Of a stretch of DNA of 64,000 bases, positions 25,679 to 33,766 are shown piece after piece. Both the position numbers and the translations under genes were made by a program. The stretch is from Paraglaciecola sp. (lineage in GTDB: Bacteria > Pseudomonadota > Gammaproteobacteria > Enterobacterales > Alteromonadaceae). Numbering within the stretch: the first letter of the stretch is position 1; each line of letters begins with the position of its first letter. Under the pieces are notes generated by a model that saw only the letters and a program-made list of their open reading frames with translations, made no database searches and was not told the origin of the DNA. Where the stretch lies: NCBI GenBank assembly GCA_009993955.1, contig JAACSL010000004.1, positions 1 to 64,000 of the forward strand, given 5' to 3'.

Positions 25679-28600
25679 CTACTCGTGCAAATAGCGGTAA
25701 TCGGACATCAGATAAAACACCACGGTGCGCCAGGCACTCATGGCATAAACCGGGTCACTACCCATCGCCCAGCCATCTTGTTCTGGGGTGTTATAAGCAC
25801 TGTAATCAAAACTGCAGCTAGAGCCTTCTTCTTGGATATGTGCCCAATTTGAACGTGTACTCTTGGCTTGCCTAGACTGTTCAAATAAGACCAGCAGGTC
25901 ATCTACTTCCCCAGAGTCTGGACTAACCGTCCGTCCCCAAAAGTTAAATATCATTTGGGTCAGGTGACGACGAAATTTATCCGATGAAGCGGTTTTAAGA
26001 TTAACAACATCATCACTCGCCACAGACACGGCAAGATCGGGCACTTCAACCTGAGCTAACTGAGCCAAGTTGTAGGTGTCCGCCCATATATCCACGTAAC
26101 TGCTTAGCTCAATACGATACTCACCCGCCTGTGTAATGGCGATAGGCACGGATATCGAGCCAGGGTTGTACAGAACCAAGGCTGGTAATGAAGGGTGCTG
26201 CCAAGTTTCCAGTGCTCCCGATACGCTAGCACTATTTAAATCAAAGATTTGCTGTGCAGAGTAGCTGGCGACCGTTTTTCCACTTACAACACTTATGACT
26301 TCAAGAGAGAAAATGGTCGGGTTAATGTCGACCCAGACTCCGTCAGCATCCTCATAATCTTTCGCAAAATTAGTCATCACCAGGTCAAGGCTACCCGTGG
26401 GCAAGGTTAGCACTGTGGCGTTGACTTGCAGATTTTCAATTTTGAGGCCTTTTAGCTCAATTGAGCTTTCATCAACAATATTCGGCACATCCCTATTGCT
26501 GAATCCATTAAACAGAAGTCTTTGGTCATCCGCTTTGACAAAGTCACCTAATACCACGCCACAAGACATTTCAGCGGCGTGGGTGAGGGCCACCTGCGAC
26601 ATCACGGAGGTCATTTCTTCAGCTCGATTTATGACTCCATTAGAATCTATGCCACCATAGGTGATGCGGTATGTTTGTTGTAAATCTGTGTACAGCTGAT
26701 AATTATTCCACTCTGGATAATGTTCACCCCACAACTTACCCACAATGGCCTTAGTTTTTCTGTCCAATCTTTCTGGGCTGAGCAACATGCCAACGCCGGT
26801 TGTGTTACTGGCATGTTTTTCTCTTTGCGCTTCAGACATGTTAGTCGCCCTAAACCAAGGACTCATTAATAAAGAGACTAAACTGTCTTTTAAGTTGAAA
26901 TGTTGGCGTAAGTCGTCCGCTAGATGATTAATAAACAGGCTCTGTTGACTAAATATTTCGGCTTTTTGTGTATAGTCAGCATCACTTATTTCTTCAGGTG
27001 CGGTGAGTGTTTTGCTACCCATAATAGCAGGCCACCAAAATTTAATGGCTGAGACAGCAAACCGATCATCAGCTACAATTTTTTTAGCTAACCATTGCAT
27101 CGAGTCTTCACCTTGTGGAGCTACTTGCCCATAAAAACCCGGGTTACGCATATCTCTATACCAAGTATCACCTACTTGATACAAACTACCCGCTGTCCAT
27201 TTGTAGGTATCAGGCAACGAATCTTTGCCAAGCCAAGAATCCTTGTAATACCCTACGTCACCATAATCCTGAAAGGCACCCGCTACCGGATCCATGACTT
27301 CATGGCATACGGTACAATTAGGATTTTTCATAGTGGGATTATCTTTATCCGCGAGTGCCAATGGATCGTTAGTGCGCGCAGCAGATTTTTCTATGTCAAA
27401 GTCTAAAAAGAAATACTGAGTCCAACGCGAGCGTGCTCGATTGCGGTTAGTAGCCGTTGAGGGATAACGACCTAAAAATCCTGGGTCATTTAACACACCA
27501 GCATGAGGCCAAGTAATGGTTTGACCTTCTGAATCGATTCGCAGCCCTAAACCTTCAAAATATTCAGATTTAAAATTTTCATCATTTAACATAAATCCTG
27601 TCATTTTACCCGGCTGGTATTCATACTGATTTGCATCATCATCAAATGAAGCGGTACCACGATACAGTATATTTAATGCTGGATTTAACATGGTATAATT
27701 CGCGGTCAGAATTTCTGTATAAGGCTTTTCGTTATCAACCACATAAGCTATCAATTCAGTCGCAGCTCGCGAGTATCCCTCATAAGCATGACTTACGATA
27801 TTTCTATCAAACGCAGCATAATTGCCATCAAGATTGGCTTGATAGCGCATTTTCGCACCCTCAACTAACTTGGCAGCGTTAAAGTCTAAAAAGTCTGTTC
27901 CTGCTGAGAGAAACTTCTCAATCAATAATCTGTCATTTGCACCTTCAGTCAAAAACTGATGAAAACCATCACCTTGCATCAGATTTCTGAGGGCTAATTT
28001 TAAAGACGCTTCTTTGTTATCAGCAACTGAGGCGTATTCCGCTTCAGTTGGCAAGCGACCTGCAATAATGATGGCTGCTTTACGCAAAGTCTCTTTGTGA
28101 CTGAGTAAACCTACCCCTGACCAGAATTCGCCAACATCCGTAAACACTTGTTCACCCGTGACTAGCGATAAATATTCTGCTAAGGCGATGTAATCGGTGC
28201 TGCCAAAGGCTAATTGTTGCGCTCCACCATGACCAAGCAAACCTTGCACCTTTGCCAAAATAAAACTGCTGTCTACGCCAGTTTGACCTAAAAACTCGGC
28301 CAAAATGGCGCGATTAACCATCTGATGGTTATTGGTTGTGCTCGGTTCTAGTTGCAATCGACTTGTGGCGGCTGCGCCAGAACCGGTATGACACGCAATA
28401 CAGCGCCCTTGAATAATCTGTTCAGATAATTTTGTTTCGAAGTATTCGCGTGAATCAAAAGGTTCTTTCAATAATCTTTGTGTCGATTGCCAAGCACCTA
28501 ATACCGGAACATCAGTTATTTGTGCGCCAAAGGTTGTGCTAACAACGATTTGAGTTTTGGATGACAGATAGAAAAACTGACCACTGCTTGGGCGACGAAT

Positions 28601-30760
28601 GGCTAAATCTGCTTTGCCATCACCGTCATAGTCTGCTGGGATTGGAATATCCGTCGTTTGGGTGCCAAAGCGTCGGTCGTAACGTTTTTCTGAAGCCGAG
28701 TATTGTACATACCACGTCCCATTGCTTGGTCGCCATATGGCAATGTCAGTTTTGCCATCACCATCATAATCGGCGGCAACCGGGATATCACTTGCTTGTG
28801 ATCCCAGAACTCGAGTGCTGGTTTTTCCGTATTTACTCGAACGTATATACCAAGTGCCTGTGCGCCAAATTGCGAAGTCTATTTTTCCATCATTGTCATA
28901 ATCGCCTAATGCAGGAACGTCGGTGTCGAGACTACCAAAAGATAAGGAACGATCCGCATAATTAGAGCCGGATAATTGGTAATGCCAAGTACCAGTCGAT
29001 GGTCGTCTAACAATTGGGTCATCTAAACCATCCCCATCCACATCGGCCAAAAAAGGGGAGTCGCCTATATCTCCAAGCCACAAATTAGTTTTATTCCCAT
29101 TGGCGTATAGGATATCCCAACCACCTGTTTCGGCTTGCCAAACGACAATATCATTTTTGCCATCACCGTCGACATCGCCAACTAGCGGTACGCCTGTGTT
29201 TCTGTCTCCTAGTACTTGCGCGTGTACGGTTTTATTAGTAGTGCTTGATTTACTGTAGTATGTCTGGGTGTCAGGTCGCCACAGCAGGAAATCTGCTTTA
29301 TTATCTTTGTCAACATCCCCTTTAACTGCGGGTGTTATAGGCTCTGGTACTTGCAAAACGGTCTGTAATGCCTTCCAAACACCGAGGACCGGTATATCAG
29401 TTTTGATACTGCCAAATACACGGCTAGTAGTTTTTCCATCTTTGCTTGATTTATAGATAAATTGCCCCGCTGCCGGGCGACGTATGGCCATATCAGCTTT
29501 CCCATCACCGTCGTAATCTGCTGGTACGGGAATATCAGTCGATTGCTGACCAAATACGGTATCCACGCGCTTTCCGGTTTTTGAATGATACACATACCAA
29601 GTGCCACTCGTTGGCCGCCAAATAGCTACATCGGTTTTGCCATCACCATCATAATCTGCCGGTACTGGCACATCAGATTTCTGAGTACCAAGGGCTGCAG
29701 TAATCGTTTTCCCCGTGCTGCTCAGGCGCATGTACCAGATGCCATCACGCCAAATCGCAAAGTCTATCTTTCCATCTTTATCGTAATCGCCGATGACTGG
29801 CACATCGCTGGGTTTTGACCCAAAAGCGAGTGATTTTTGCGTATAACCTTGGGTTGAGAGTAAATAATACCAGGTGCCGTTTTCGGGGCGACGAATGATG
29901 GGGTCGGCTTTGCGATCACCATCAATGTCGGCCAGAAAGGGGTAGTCACCTAGTTTCCCCAAGGTAAAGCTCATGCTCTGCCCATTATCCAAAATAATAT
30001 CCCACAAGCCACCTTTGGTGTTCCAAGTGGCGATATCCCCTTTTCCGTTGCCATCCACATCAGCGGTTAAAGGTACGGAGTAGGGACTGTCACTCAACAC
30101 CTTGGCATGGACGGTTTTGCCAGTTGCTGAAGACTGTGAATAATAGGTTTGTGTCGCAGGACGCCAAATAAGTAAGTCAGCTTTTGCATCATTATCAATA
30201 TCACCTAGCGTATGCGTAGGCTCCGCTACCGGCGGTGGAGGAGGTGTCGTCTTCTTTTCAACGATAATTTGTTTGGAAAGACATGCAGCTGCTGAGTCAT
30301 CGTTAAAATTGCTGAAGTCACGGTTAACCGTTTCGGCACAGGCATACAAGGTAATGGTTTCCTCGTTAGCCGGTGCTTGCCAACTAATATTCCACGTTTT
30401 TTTATTCTCACTGAGTTTTGTCAAGCTAGCGAGGGTATGAGTTAATTCATTATTAACTTTTTGAAGGCCAGTACCACTAAGTAAAGTGCCACCAGAAACC
30501 GCAACATTTATTCCCGCCATGGGGGTGGTTACTGAAGTTGGAGGAAAGAAAGCCAGTAACAATGCCATATCGATGGTTTGTCCTGCCTCGACGATCTCAT
30601 CGCCACTGTAAGTTAAACTTGACCGGTAGTTACTGCCGCTGTGACAACCGGAAGAGTTGCACGTCAAAGTATCTTTACCGGAGCGACCAATGATGCCCGT
30701 GGAATTAGCCAGAATTTGAGTTGAATATAAGATTGTCAACACAACAAACAAACGGCACAT
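25679..30760 (-). CDS. 1693-residue exported haem-motif protein with two FG-GAP/VCBS propellers
   Basis: The ATG at 30760 is chosen because AAGGA lies seven bases upstream and a signal peptide follows (MCRLFVVLTILYSTQILA). Order of parts: a Reeler/choice-of-anchor-V-like module with a CNSSGCH motif (about 30-180); a Pro-rich linker; two homologous blocks of about 295 residues, each with six D-x-D-x-D-G-K-x-D calcium loops (about 185-770); a module with CIACH near 786-790; and a long domain with CTVCH near 1148-1152 followed by MDPVAG, as in DUF1588-type proteins. It is the first gene of the seven-gene run. A large secreted or surface electron-transfer or binding protein is plausible; the function is unproven. 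Confidence 0.88.
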   Translation of the reverse strand: MCRLFVVLTILYSTQILANSTGIIGRSGKDTLTCNSSGCHSGSNYRSSLTYSGDEIVEAGQTIDMALLLAFFPPTSVTTPMAGINVAVSGGTLLSGTGLQKVNNELTHTLASLTKLSENKKTWNISWQAPANEETITLYACAETVNRDFSNFNDDSAAACLSKQIIVEKKTTPPPPPVAEPTHTLGDIDNDAKADLLIWRPATQTYYSQSSATGKTVHAKVLSDSPYSVPLTADVDGNGKGDIATWNTKGGLWDIILDNGQSMSFTLGKLGDYPFLADIDGDRKADPIIRRPENGTWYYLLSTQGYTQKSLAFGSKPSDVPVIGDYDKDGKIDFAIWRDGIWYMRLSSTGKTITAALGTQKSDVPVPADYDGDGKTDVAIWRPTSGTWYVYHSKTGKRVDTVFGQQSTDIPVPADYDGDGKADMAIRRPAAGQFIYKSSKDGKTTSRVFGSIKTDIPVLGVWKALQTVLQVPEPITPAVKGDVDKDNKADFLLWRPDTQTYYSKSSTTNKTVHAQVLGDRNTGVPLVGDVDGDGKNDIVVWQAETGGWDILYANGNKTNLWLGDIGDSPFLADVDGDGLDDPIVRRPSTGTWHYQLSGSNYADRSLSFGSLDTDVPALGDYDNDGKIDFAIWRTGTWYIRSSKYGKTSTRVLGSQASDIPVAADYDGDGKTDIAIWRPSNGTWYVQYSASEKRYDRRFGTQTTDIPIPADYDGDGKADLAIRRPSSGQFFYLSSKTQIVVSTTFGAQITDVPVLGAWQSTQRLLKEPFDSREYFETKLSEQIIQGRCIACHTGSGAAATSRLQLEPSTTNNHQMVNRAILAEFLGQTGVDSSFILAKVQGLLGHGGAQQLAFGSTDYIALAEYLSLVTGEQVFTDVGEFWSGVGLLSHKETLRKAAIIIAGRLPTEAEYASVADNKEASLKLALRNLMQGDGFHQFLTEGANDRLLIEKFLSAGTDFLDFNAAKLVEGAKMRYQANLDGNYAAFDRNIVSHAYEGYSRAATELIAYVVDNEKPYTEILTANYTMLNPALNILYRGTASFDDDANQYEYQPGKMTGFMLNDENFKSEYFEGLGLRIDSEGQTITWPHAGVLNDPGFLGRYPSTATNRNRARSRWTQYFFLDFDIEKSAARTNDPLALADKDNPTMKNPNCTVCHEVMDPVAGAFQDYGDVGYYKDSWLGKDSLPDTYKWTAGSLYQVGDTWYRDMRNPGFYGQVAPQGEDSMQWLAKKIVADDRFAVSAIKFWWPAIMGSKTLTAPEEISDADYTQKAEIFSQQSLFINHLADDLRQHFNLKDSLVSLLMSPWFRATNMSEAQREKHASNTTGVGMLLSPERLDRKTKAIVGKLWGEHYPEWNNYQLYTDLQQTYRITYGGIDSNGVINRAEEMTSVMSQVALTHAAEMSCGVVLGDFVKADDQRLLFNGFSNRDVPNIVDESSIELKGLKIENLQVNATVLTLPTGSLDLVMTNFAKDYEDADGVWVDINPTIFSLEVISVVSGKTVASYSAQQIFDLNSASVSGALETWQHPSLPALVLYNPGSISVPIAITQAGEYRIELSSYVDIWADTYNLAQLAQVEVPDLAVSVASDDVVNLKTASSDKFRRHLTQMIFNFWGRTVSPDSGEVDDLLVLFEQSRQAKSTRSNWAHIQEEGSSCSFDYSAYNTPEQDGWAMGSDPVYAMSAWRTVVFYLMSDYRYLHE
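28470..30210 (-). repeat. tandem duplication of a propeller-coding block (about 295 codons each)
   Basis: Within the 1693-residue gene, the block starting near GDIDNDAKAD and the one starting near GDVDKDNKAD align along their whole length (WRPATQTYY/WRPDTQTYY, PFLADIDGD/PFLADVDGD, ADYDGDGKTDVAIWRP/ADYDGDGKTDIAIWRP). Each carries six calcium-type loops and a closing segment, consistent with two seven-bladed propellers. Boundaries are approximate. Confidence 0.85.
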
Positions 30761-31202
30761 ATTTTGTCCTTCGTACAGTGACGAGTAAAAATAGCCCTTG
30801 GCGTAATTTACAGAGCAAACTACCAGCAATTGTTCATCAATCTCATTGTTGCTGAACAAGCAGCCAGATTTACGAGGAACTCATGATGGGTTTACGTTGG
30901 TTAACACGATAACAATGTTAACTAGCACGCCTTACATAACATACAAGTGTATTGGAGCACACTAAACTCCCAGTCCCTGAGTAAATTTATTTAAATGGTT
31001 ATGACCAAGTAGATTGGTCAATATTTCATCATAGAAACTACTCCATTTTTTACAAAACACCAAATTAAAGCTTTTTTTGGCAAGACCAAGAGAATATGCA
31101 AGAAATCGGGTGGTTTGGGTTATACCTATGCATCAACACTAAAAATTGGCACTTTTAATTCTTTCATCCAACATTATGTGAATTAACTAAGAGGAGAGTG
31201 AT
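30761..31202. other. 442-base divergent intergenic region
   Basis: This region separates the start of the seven-gene run (minus strand) from the haem protein gene at 31203 (plus strand), so it should hold promoters for both. A palindrome lies at 30900-30922. Upstream of 31203 there is a TTGGCA (31146-31151) about 17 bases before a weak AT-rich -10-like element, and a strong ribosome site, AGGAGAG. I see no gene in it. Confidence 0.6.
30900..30922. promoter_or_regulatory. candidate operator GTTAACA-N9-TGTTAAC
   Basis: A perfect 7-bp inverted repeat has a 9-base AT-rich spacer. Its centre is about 150 bases upstream of the large haem-motif gene start. The dyad form suits a dimeric repressor or activator; no candidate regulator gene is adjacent. 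Confidence 0.35.
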
Positions 31203-31778
31203 ATGTTTCGAGGTATTACAAAACGGACAGTGTTGATGGGTTTCCTGATTTTAGGCGGGTTTAGTAACTTGGCAGTGAATGCTAATGAACAAGTTATCGC
31301 TGAAGCGGAAGACTTTAAATGTTTGACTGAGATGACACCGGTACGCGGTTTTTTTGTTGATAATTTACTGGGTAATCTGGCAGAAACCGTGGCGGCGGCT
31401 GAACAAGAGAAAGGCGTTTATCCGGTTGGTTCGGTGATTCAGTTGATCCCGACGGAAGTCATGGTAAAACGCGAGGCTGGCTACAATCAGGTCACCAAAG
31501 ATTGGGAATTTATTGAATTGGCCGTCAATGAACAAGGTTCTGCCATCAAGGTACGAGGTGCGTTTGAAGTGGTGAATCAGTTTGGCGGCAATTGTTTTGC
31601 CTGTCATATCAAAGCCAAGCCTGAATTCGATATGATTTGTGAACAAACACATGGTTGTGATCCTATTGTTTTACCAAATGGTGTCACGGTGTCGCAAGAA
31701 ATGATCAAAGGTATGCAAAAGCAAGATCCACGGTGTAAAACACCAGAAGTGGCGCTGCTGCAATCACCCAGTGAATAA
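31203..31778 (+). CDS. exported mono-haem protein, cytochrome P460-like pattern
   Basis: This is a 191-residue protein with a signal peptide ending near residue 27 (NLAVNA). There is one haem-c motif, CFACH, at residues 131-135, followed by CEQTHGC. A single CxxCH near the C-terminus behind a beta-rich N-terminal part recalls cytochrome P460 and cytochrome c-prime-beta-like proteins, but the crosslinking lysine cannot be assigned, so this is tentative. It is the first of three same-strand genes with a GFA-like protein and a HiPIP, suggesting a small redox group. Confidence 0.75.
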   Translation: MFRGITKRTVLMGFLILGGFSNLAVNANEQVIAEAEDFKCLTEMTPVRGFFVDNLLGNLAETVAAAEQEKGVYPVGSVIQLIPTEVMVKREAGYNQVTKDWEFIELAVNEQGSAIKVRGAFEVVNQFGGNCFACHIKAKPEFDMICEQTHGCDPIVLPNGVTVSQEMIKGMQKQDPRCKTPEVALLQSPSE

Positions 31779-31817
31779 CACAGCCAAGCAAAATATTCAG
31801 TATTTAGGGGAAAGGAT

Positions 31818-32390
31818 ATGGCAGAGCTCAAACTCAGTTGTCAATGTGGCAAAGTGCAAGGCATCGCTCATGATGTCTCACCCCAGGCCGGTAACCATGT
31901 TATTTGCTGTTGTGACGACTGTCAAACCTTTGCCCATGCTTTAAAATCCGCTACACCGATATTGGATGAATACGGCGGTACCGAAATCATGCAATTACCC
32001 ATGTCTTCAGTTGCCCTTTCTCAAGGTACTGAGCACTTGGCGTGTTTGCGGCTCAAACCCAAAGGTTTATATCGCTGGTATGCTGATTGTTGTGATACAC
32101 CCATCGGCAACACCATGCATGGGCGCATGCCTTTTATTGGCATCATTCATAATTTTATTGCGCTAAACGACAAACGTGAGCAAATTTTAGGGCCGGTGCT
32201 GGCATATTGGTTGCCGCAGTTTGCCTCCCGTCCACCGCCCATTAATGCCAAACATTATTCTAAAGCACGTTTATTGTGGCGTATTGCAACTAAACTCCTT
32301 GGCTGGAAATTACGTGGTAAACATCAACCCTCCGCTTTTTTTGATGAAAAAGGCAAGGCTCGGGTTAAGGCAAAGATTTTAAGCCAATAG
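31818..32390 (+). CDS. GFA-like zinc-binding protein (DUF6151 type)
   Basis: This is a 190-residue cytoplasmic protein. N-terminal cysteines CQCGKVQG and CCCDDCQTF and the later ADCCDTPIGN follow the zinc-ligand pattern of the glutathione-dependent formaldehyde-activating enzyme (GFA) superfamily. The C-terminal half (PPPINAKHYSKARLL) is outside the core fold and matches the longer DUF6151 subgroup. GFA proteins were linked to glutathione adducts, but catalysis has not been shown for most relatives. It is 39 bases after the haem protein gene. Confidence 0.8.
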   Translation: MAELKLSCQCGKVQGIAHDVSPQAGNHVICCCDDCQTFAHALKSATPILDEYGGTEIMQLPMSSVALSQGTEHLACLRLKPKGLYRWYADCCDTPIGNTMHGRMPFIGIIHNFIALNDKREQILGPVLAYWLPQFASRPPPINAKHYSKARLLWRIATKLLGWKLRGKHQPSAFFDEKGKARVKAKILSQ

Positions 32391-32491
32391 CCATATATGG
32401 CATGGGCGTTTTGTTTGCTTGAGTTAATCCAAAGCCACGGCATCTGCGTTCTTATAACTGTTGTTGCTTTAATAACCAGCGAGGTAAACCC

Positions 32492-32785
32492 ATGATGACA
32501 ATCAACAGACGTCGATTTTTGCAGTTTAGTGCCAGTGGCTTGGTGGGGATGACGTTAGGTGGCACCAGTTTGACGGTGTTGGCTGACGACGAACATGTTA
32601 ACCCAGAAGATGTGACGGCTAAGGCACTCAAGTATGTGCACAAATCTGCTGTCGAAGGGGCGCATTGTTATAACTGCACACAAGGCCACGCGGTGGAAGG
32701 TAAAGACTGGATTGCTTGTAATATCTTTCCCGGTAAATTAGTGGCGAGTGAGGGATGGTGTGCGGCCTATACAAAAAAAGCCTAG
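32492..32785 (+). CDS. high-potential iron-sulfur protein (HiPIP)
   Basis: This is a 97-residue precursor with a twin-arginine signal (INRRRFLQFSASG), exported already folded with its cluster. The four cluster ligands are Cys59, Cys62 (CYNC), Cys76 (WIAC) and Cys90 (EGWCAAY), with the spacing of periplasmic [4Fe-4S] HiPIPs. These are soluble one-electron carriers. GAGG lies upstream of the paired ATGs at 32492/32495. Confidence 0.92.
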   Translation: MMTINRRRFLQFSASGLVGMTLGGTSLTVLADDEHVNPEDVTAKALKYVHKSAVEGAHCYNCTQGHAVEGKDWIACNIFPGKLVASEGWCAAYTKKA

Positions 32786-32861
32786 GGGCGCTTAACACGT
32801 TAATCGGCTACTTTATTGCCAATTGACTCGGCGGGGCATACTCAAACACTGCCTCGCTGTT

Positions 32862-33740
32862 TTATGTTTCGCTCAGATCGATAGCAAACTGCTTAGTCCA
32901 GTCACGTTTATTCAAGACCGCACCCTGTTCGCGTATGTCACTAATCAGGGCCATGTGTAAATCAGCCACCACCCATTGCGGCTCAGTATCGGCTGCTTGG
33001 GCCAGCACCCCGTTGGCGGGAAAACCTTTGTCTAGTGGCGTGTAGACACTCGCTCTACCAATATTGATGTCAACTGCGGGCGACCATAGCGCTTCCCCTA
33101 CAGTAGGAGCTTGCAGCACATAACACTGATTTTCCAGGGCTCTAGCTTGGCAACCAATCCGTACGCGATGAAAACCTGCCTCTGTGTAGGTGCAACTAGG
33201 CACCACAATCAGCTCTGCTCCCGCTTCGATTTGCCGATTCGCAAACATCGGAAACTCGGAGTCATAACAGATATTGATACCTAATTTACCGATGTCGGTA
33301 TTGATTACTTTCAGCTCTTTCGCTGCCTGTATCGCCCATTTTTCGTCTTCAAAACGCGTCATAATGAGTTTGTCTTGAAAACCAATCAAGCCGTCAGGCG
33401 AAAATACATTAGCTCGATTGCGAAAACGTTCGCTGGGCAATTGCACAGGAAAACTACCGGCCACCACCAAGACATTATAACGTTTTGCCAACTCAGCATA
33501 ACAAGCTTGGTAAGCAGCGTAGAGGCTTTGCATGTCCAATAATTGCTGTTTCAAGTCGCTGTAGATAGCTTTACCGAGCAAGGAGGTGAGTTCCATGCTC
33601 GCGTATTCAGGAAAAACCAGCAATTGGGCACCCTGTTGCTGTGCAGTAGCAAACCACGTAGCTAATTTGTGAGCAAAATCATCAAAGTGGCTAAAAAAAC
33701 CAATGTCATATTGGGCCACCGCCACGCGTAATATTTTCAT
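32862..33740 (-). CDS. carbon-nitrogen hydrolase (nitrilase superfamily)
   Basis: The 292-residue cytoplasmic amidase-type enzyme has the catalytic triad Glu45 (VFPEYASME), Lys124 (FQDKLIMTRFE) and Cys158 (GINICYDSEFP). The late segment CTYTEAGFHRVRIGCQARALEN is typical of the acyl-amide-cleaving branch. The substrate is unknown; relatives act on omega-amides or aliphatic amides. It is 26 bases downstream of the DUF885 gene, and these hydrolases may be co-transcribed. Confidence 0.92.
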   Translation of the reverse strand: MKILRVAVAQYDIGFFSHFDDFAHKLATWFATAQQQGAQLLVFPEYASMELTSLLGKAIYSDLKQQLLDMQSLYAAYQACYAELAKRYNVLVVAGSFPVQLPSERFRNRANVFSPDGLIGFQDKLIMTRFEDEKWAIQAAKELKVINTDIGKLGINICYDSEFPMFANRQIEAGAELIVVPSCTYTEAGFHRVRIGCQARALENQCYVLQAPTVGEALWSPAVDINIGRASVYTPLDKGFPANGVLAQAADTEPQWVVADLHMALISDIREQGAVLNKRDWTKQFAIDLSET

Positions 33741-33766
33741 GTTTTTCCTTCAGTATCCTTCTGCAA

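Noticed and set aside
28561-28965. Plus-strand 134-codon frame with many His and Cys
   Set aside because: It is antisense to the propeller repeats; the pattern comes from the reverse complement of Asp/Gly-rich codons.
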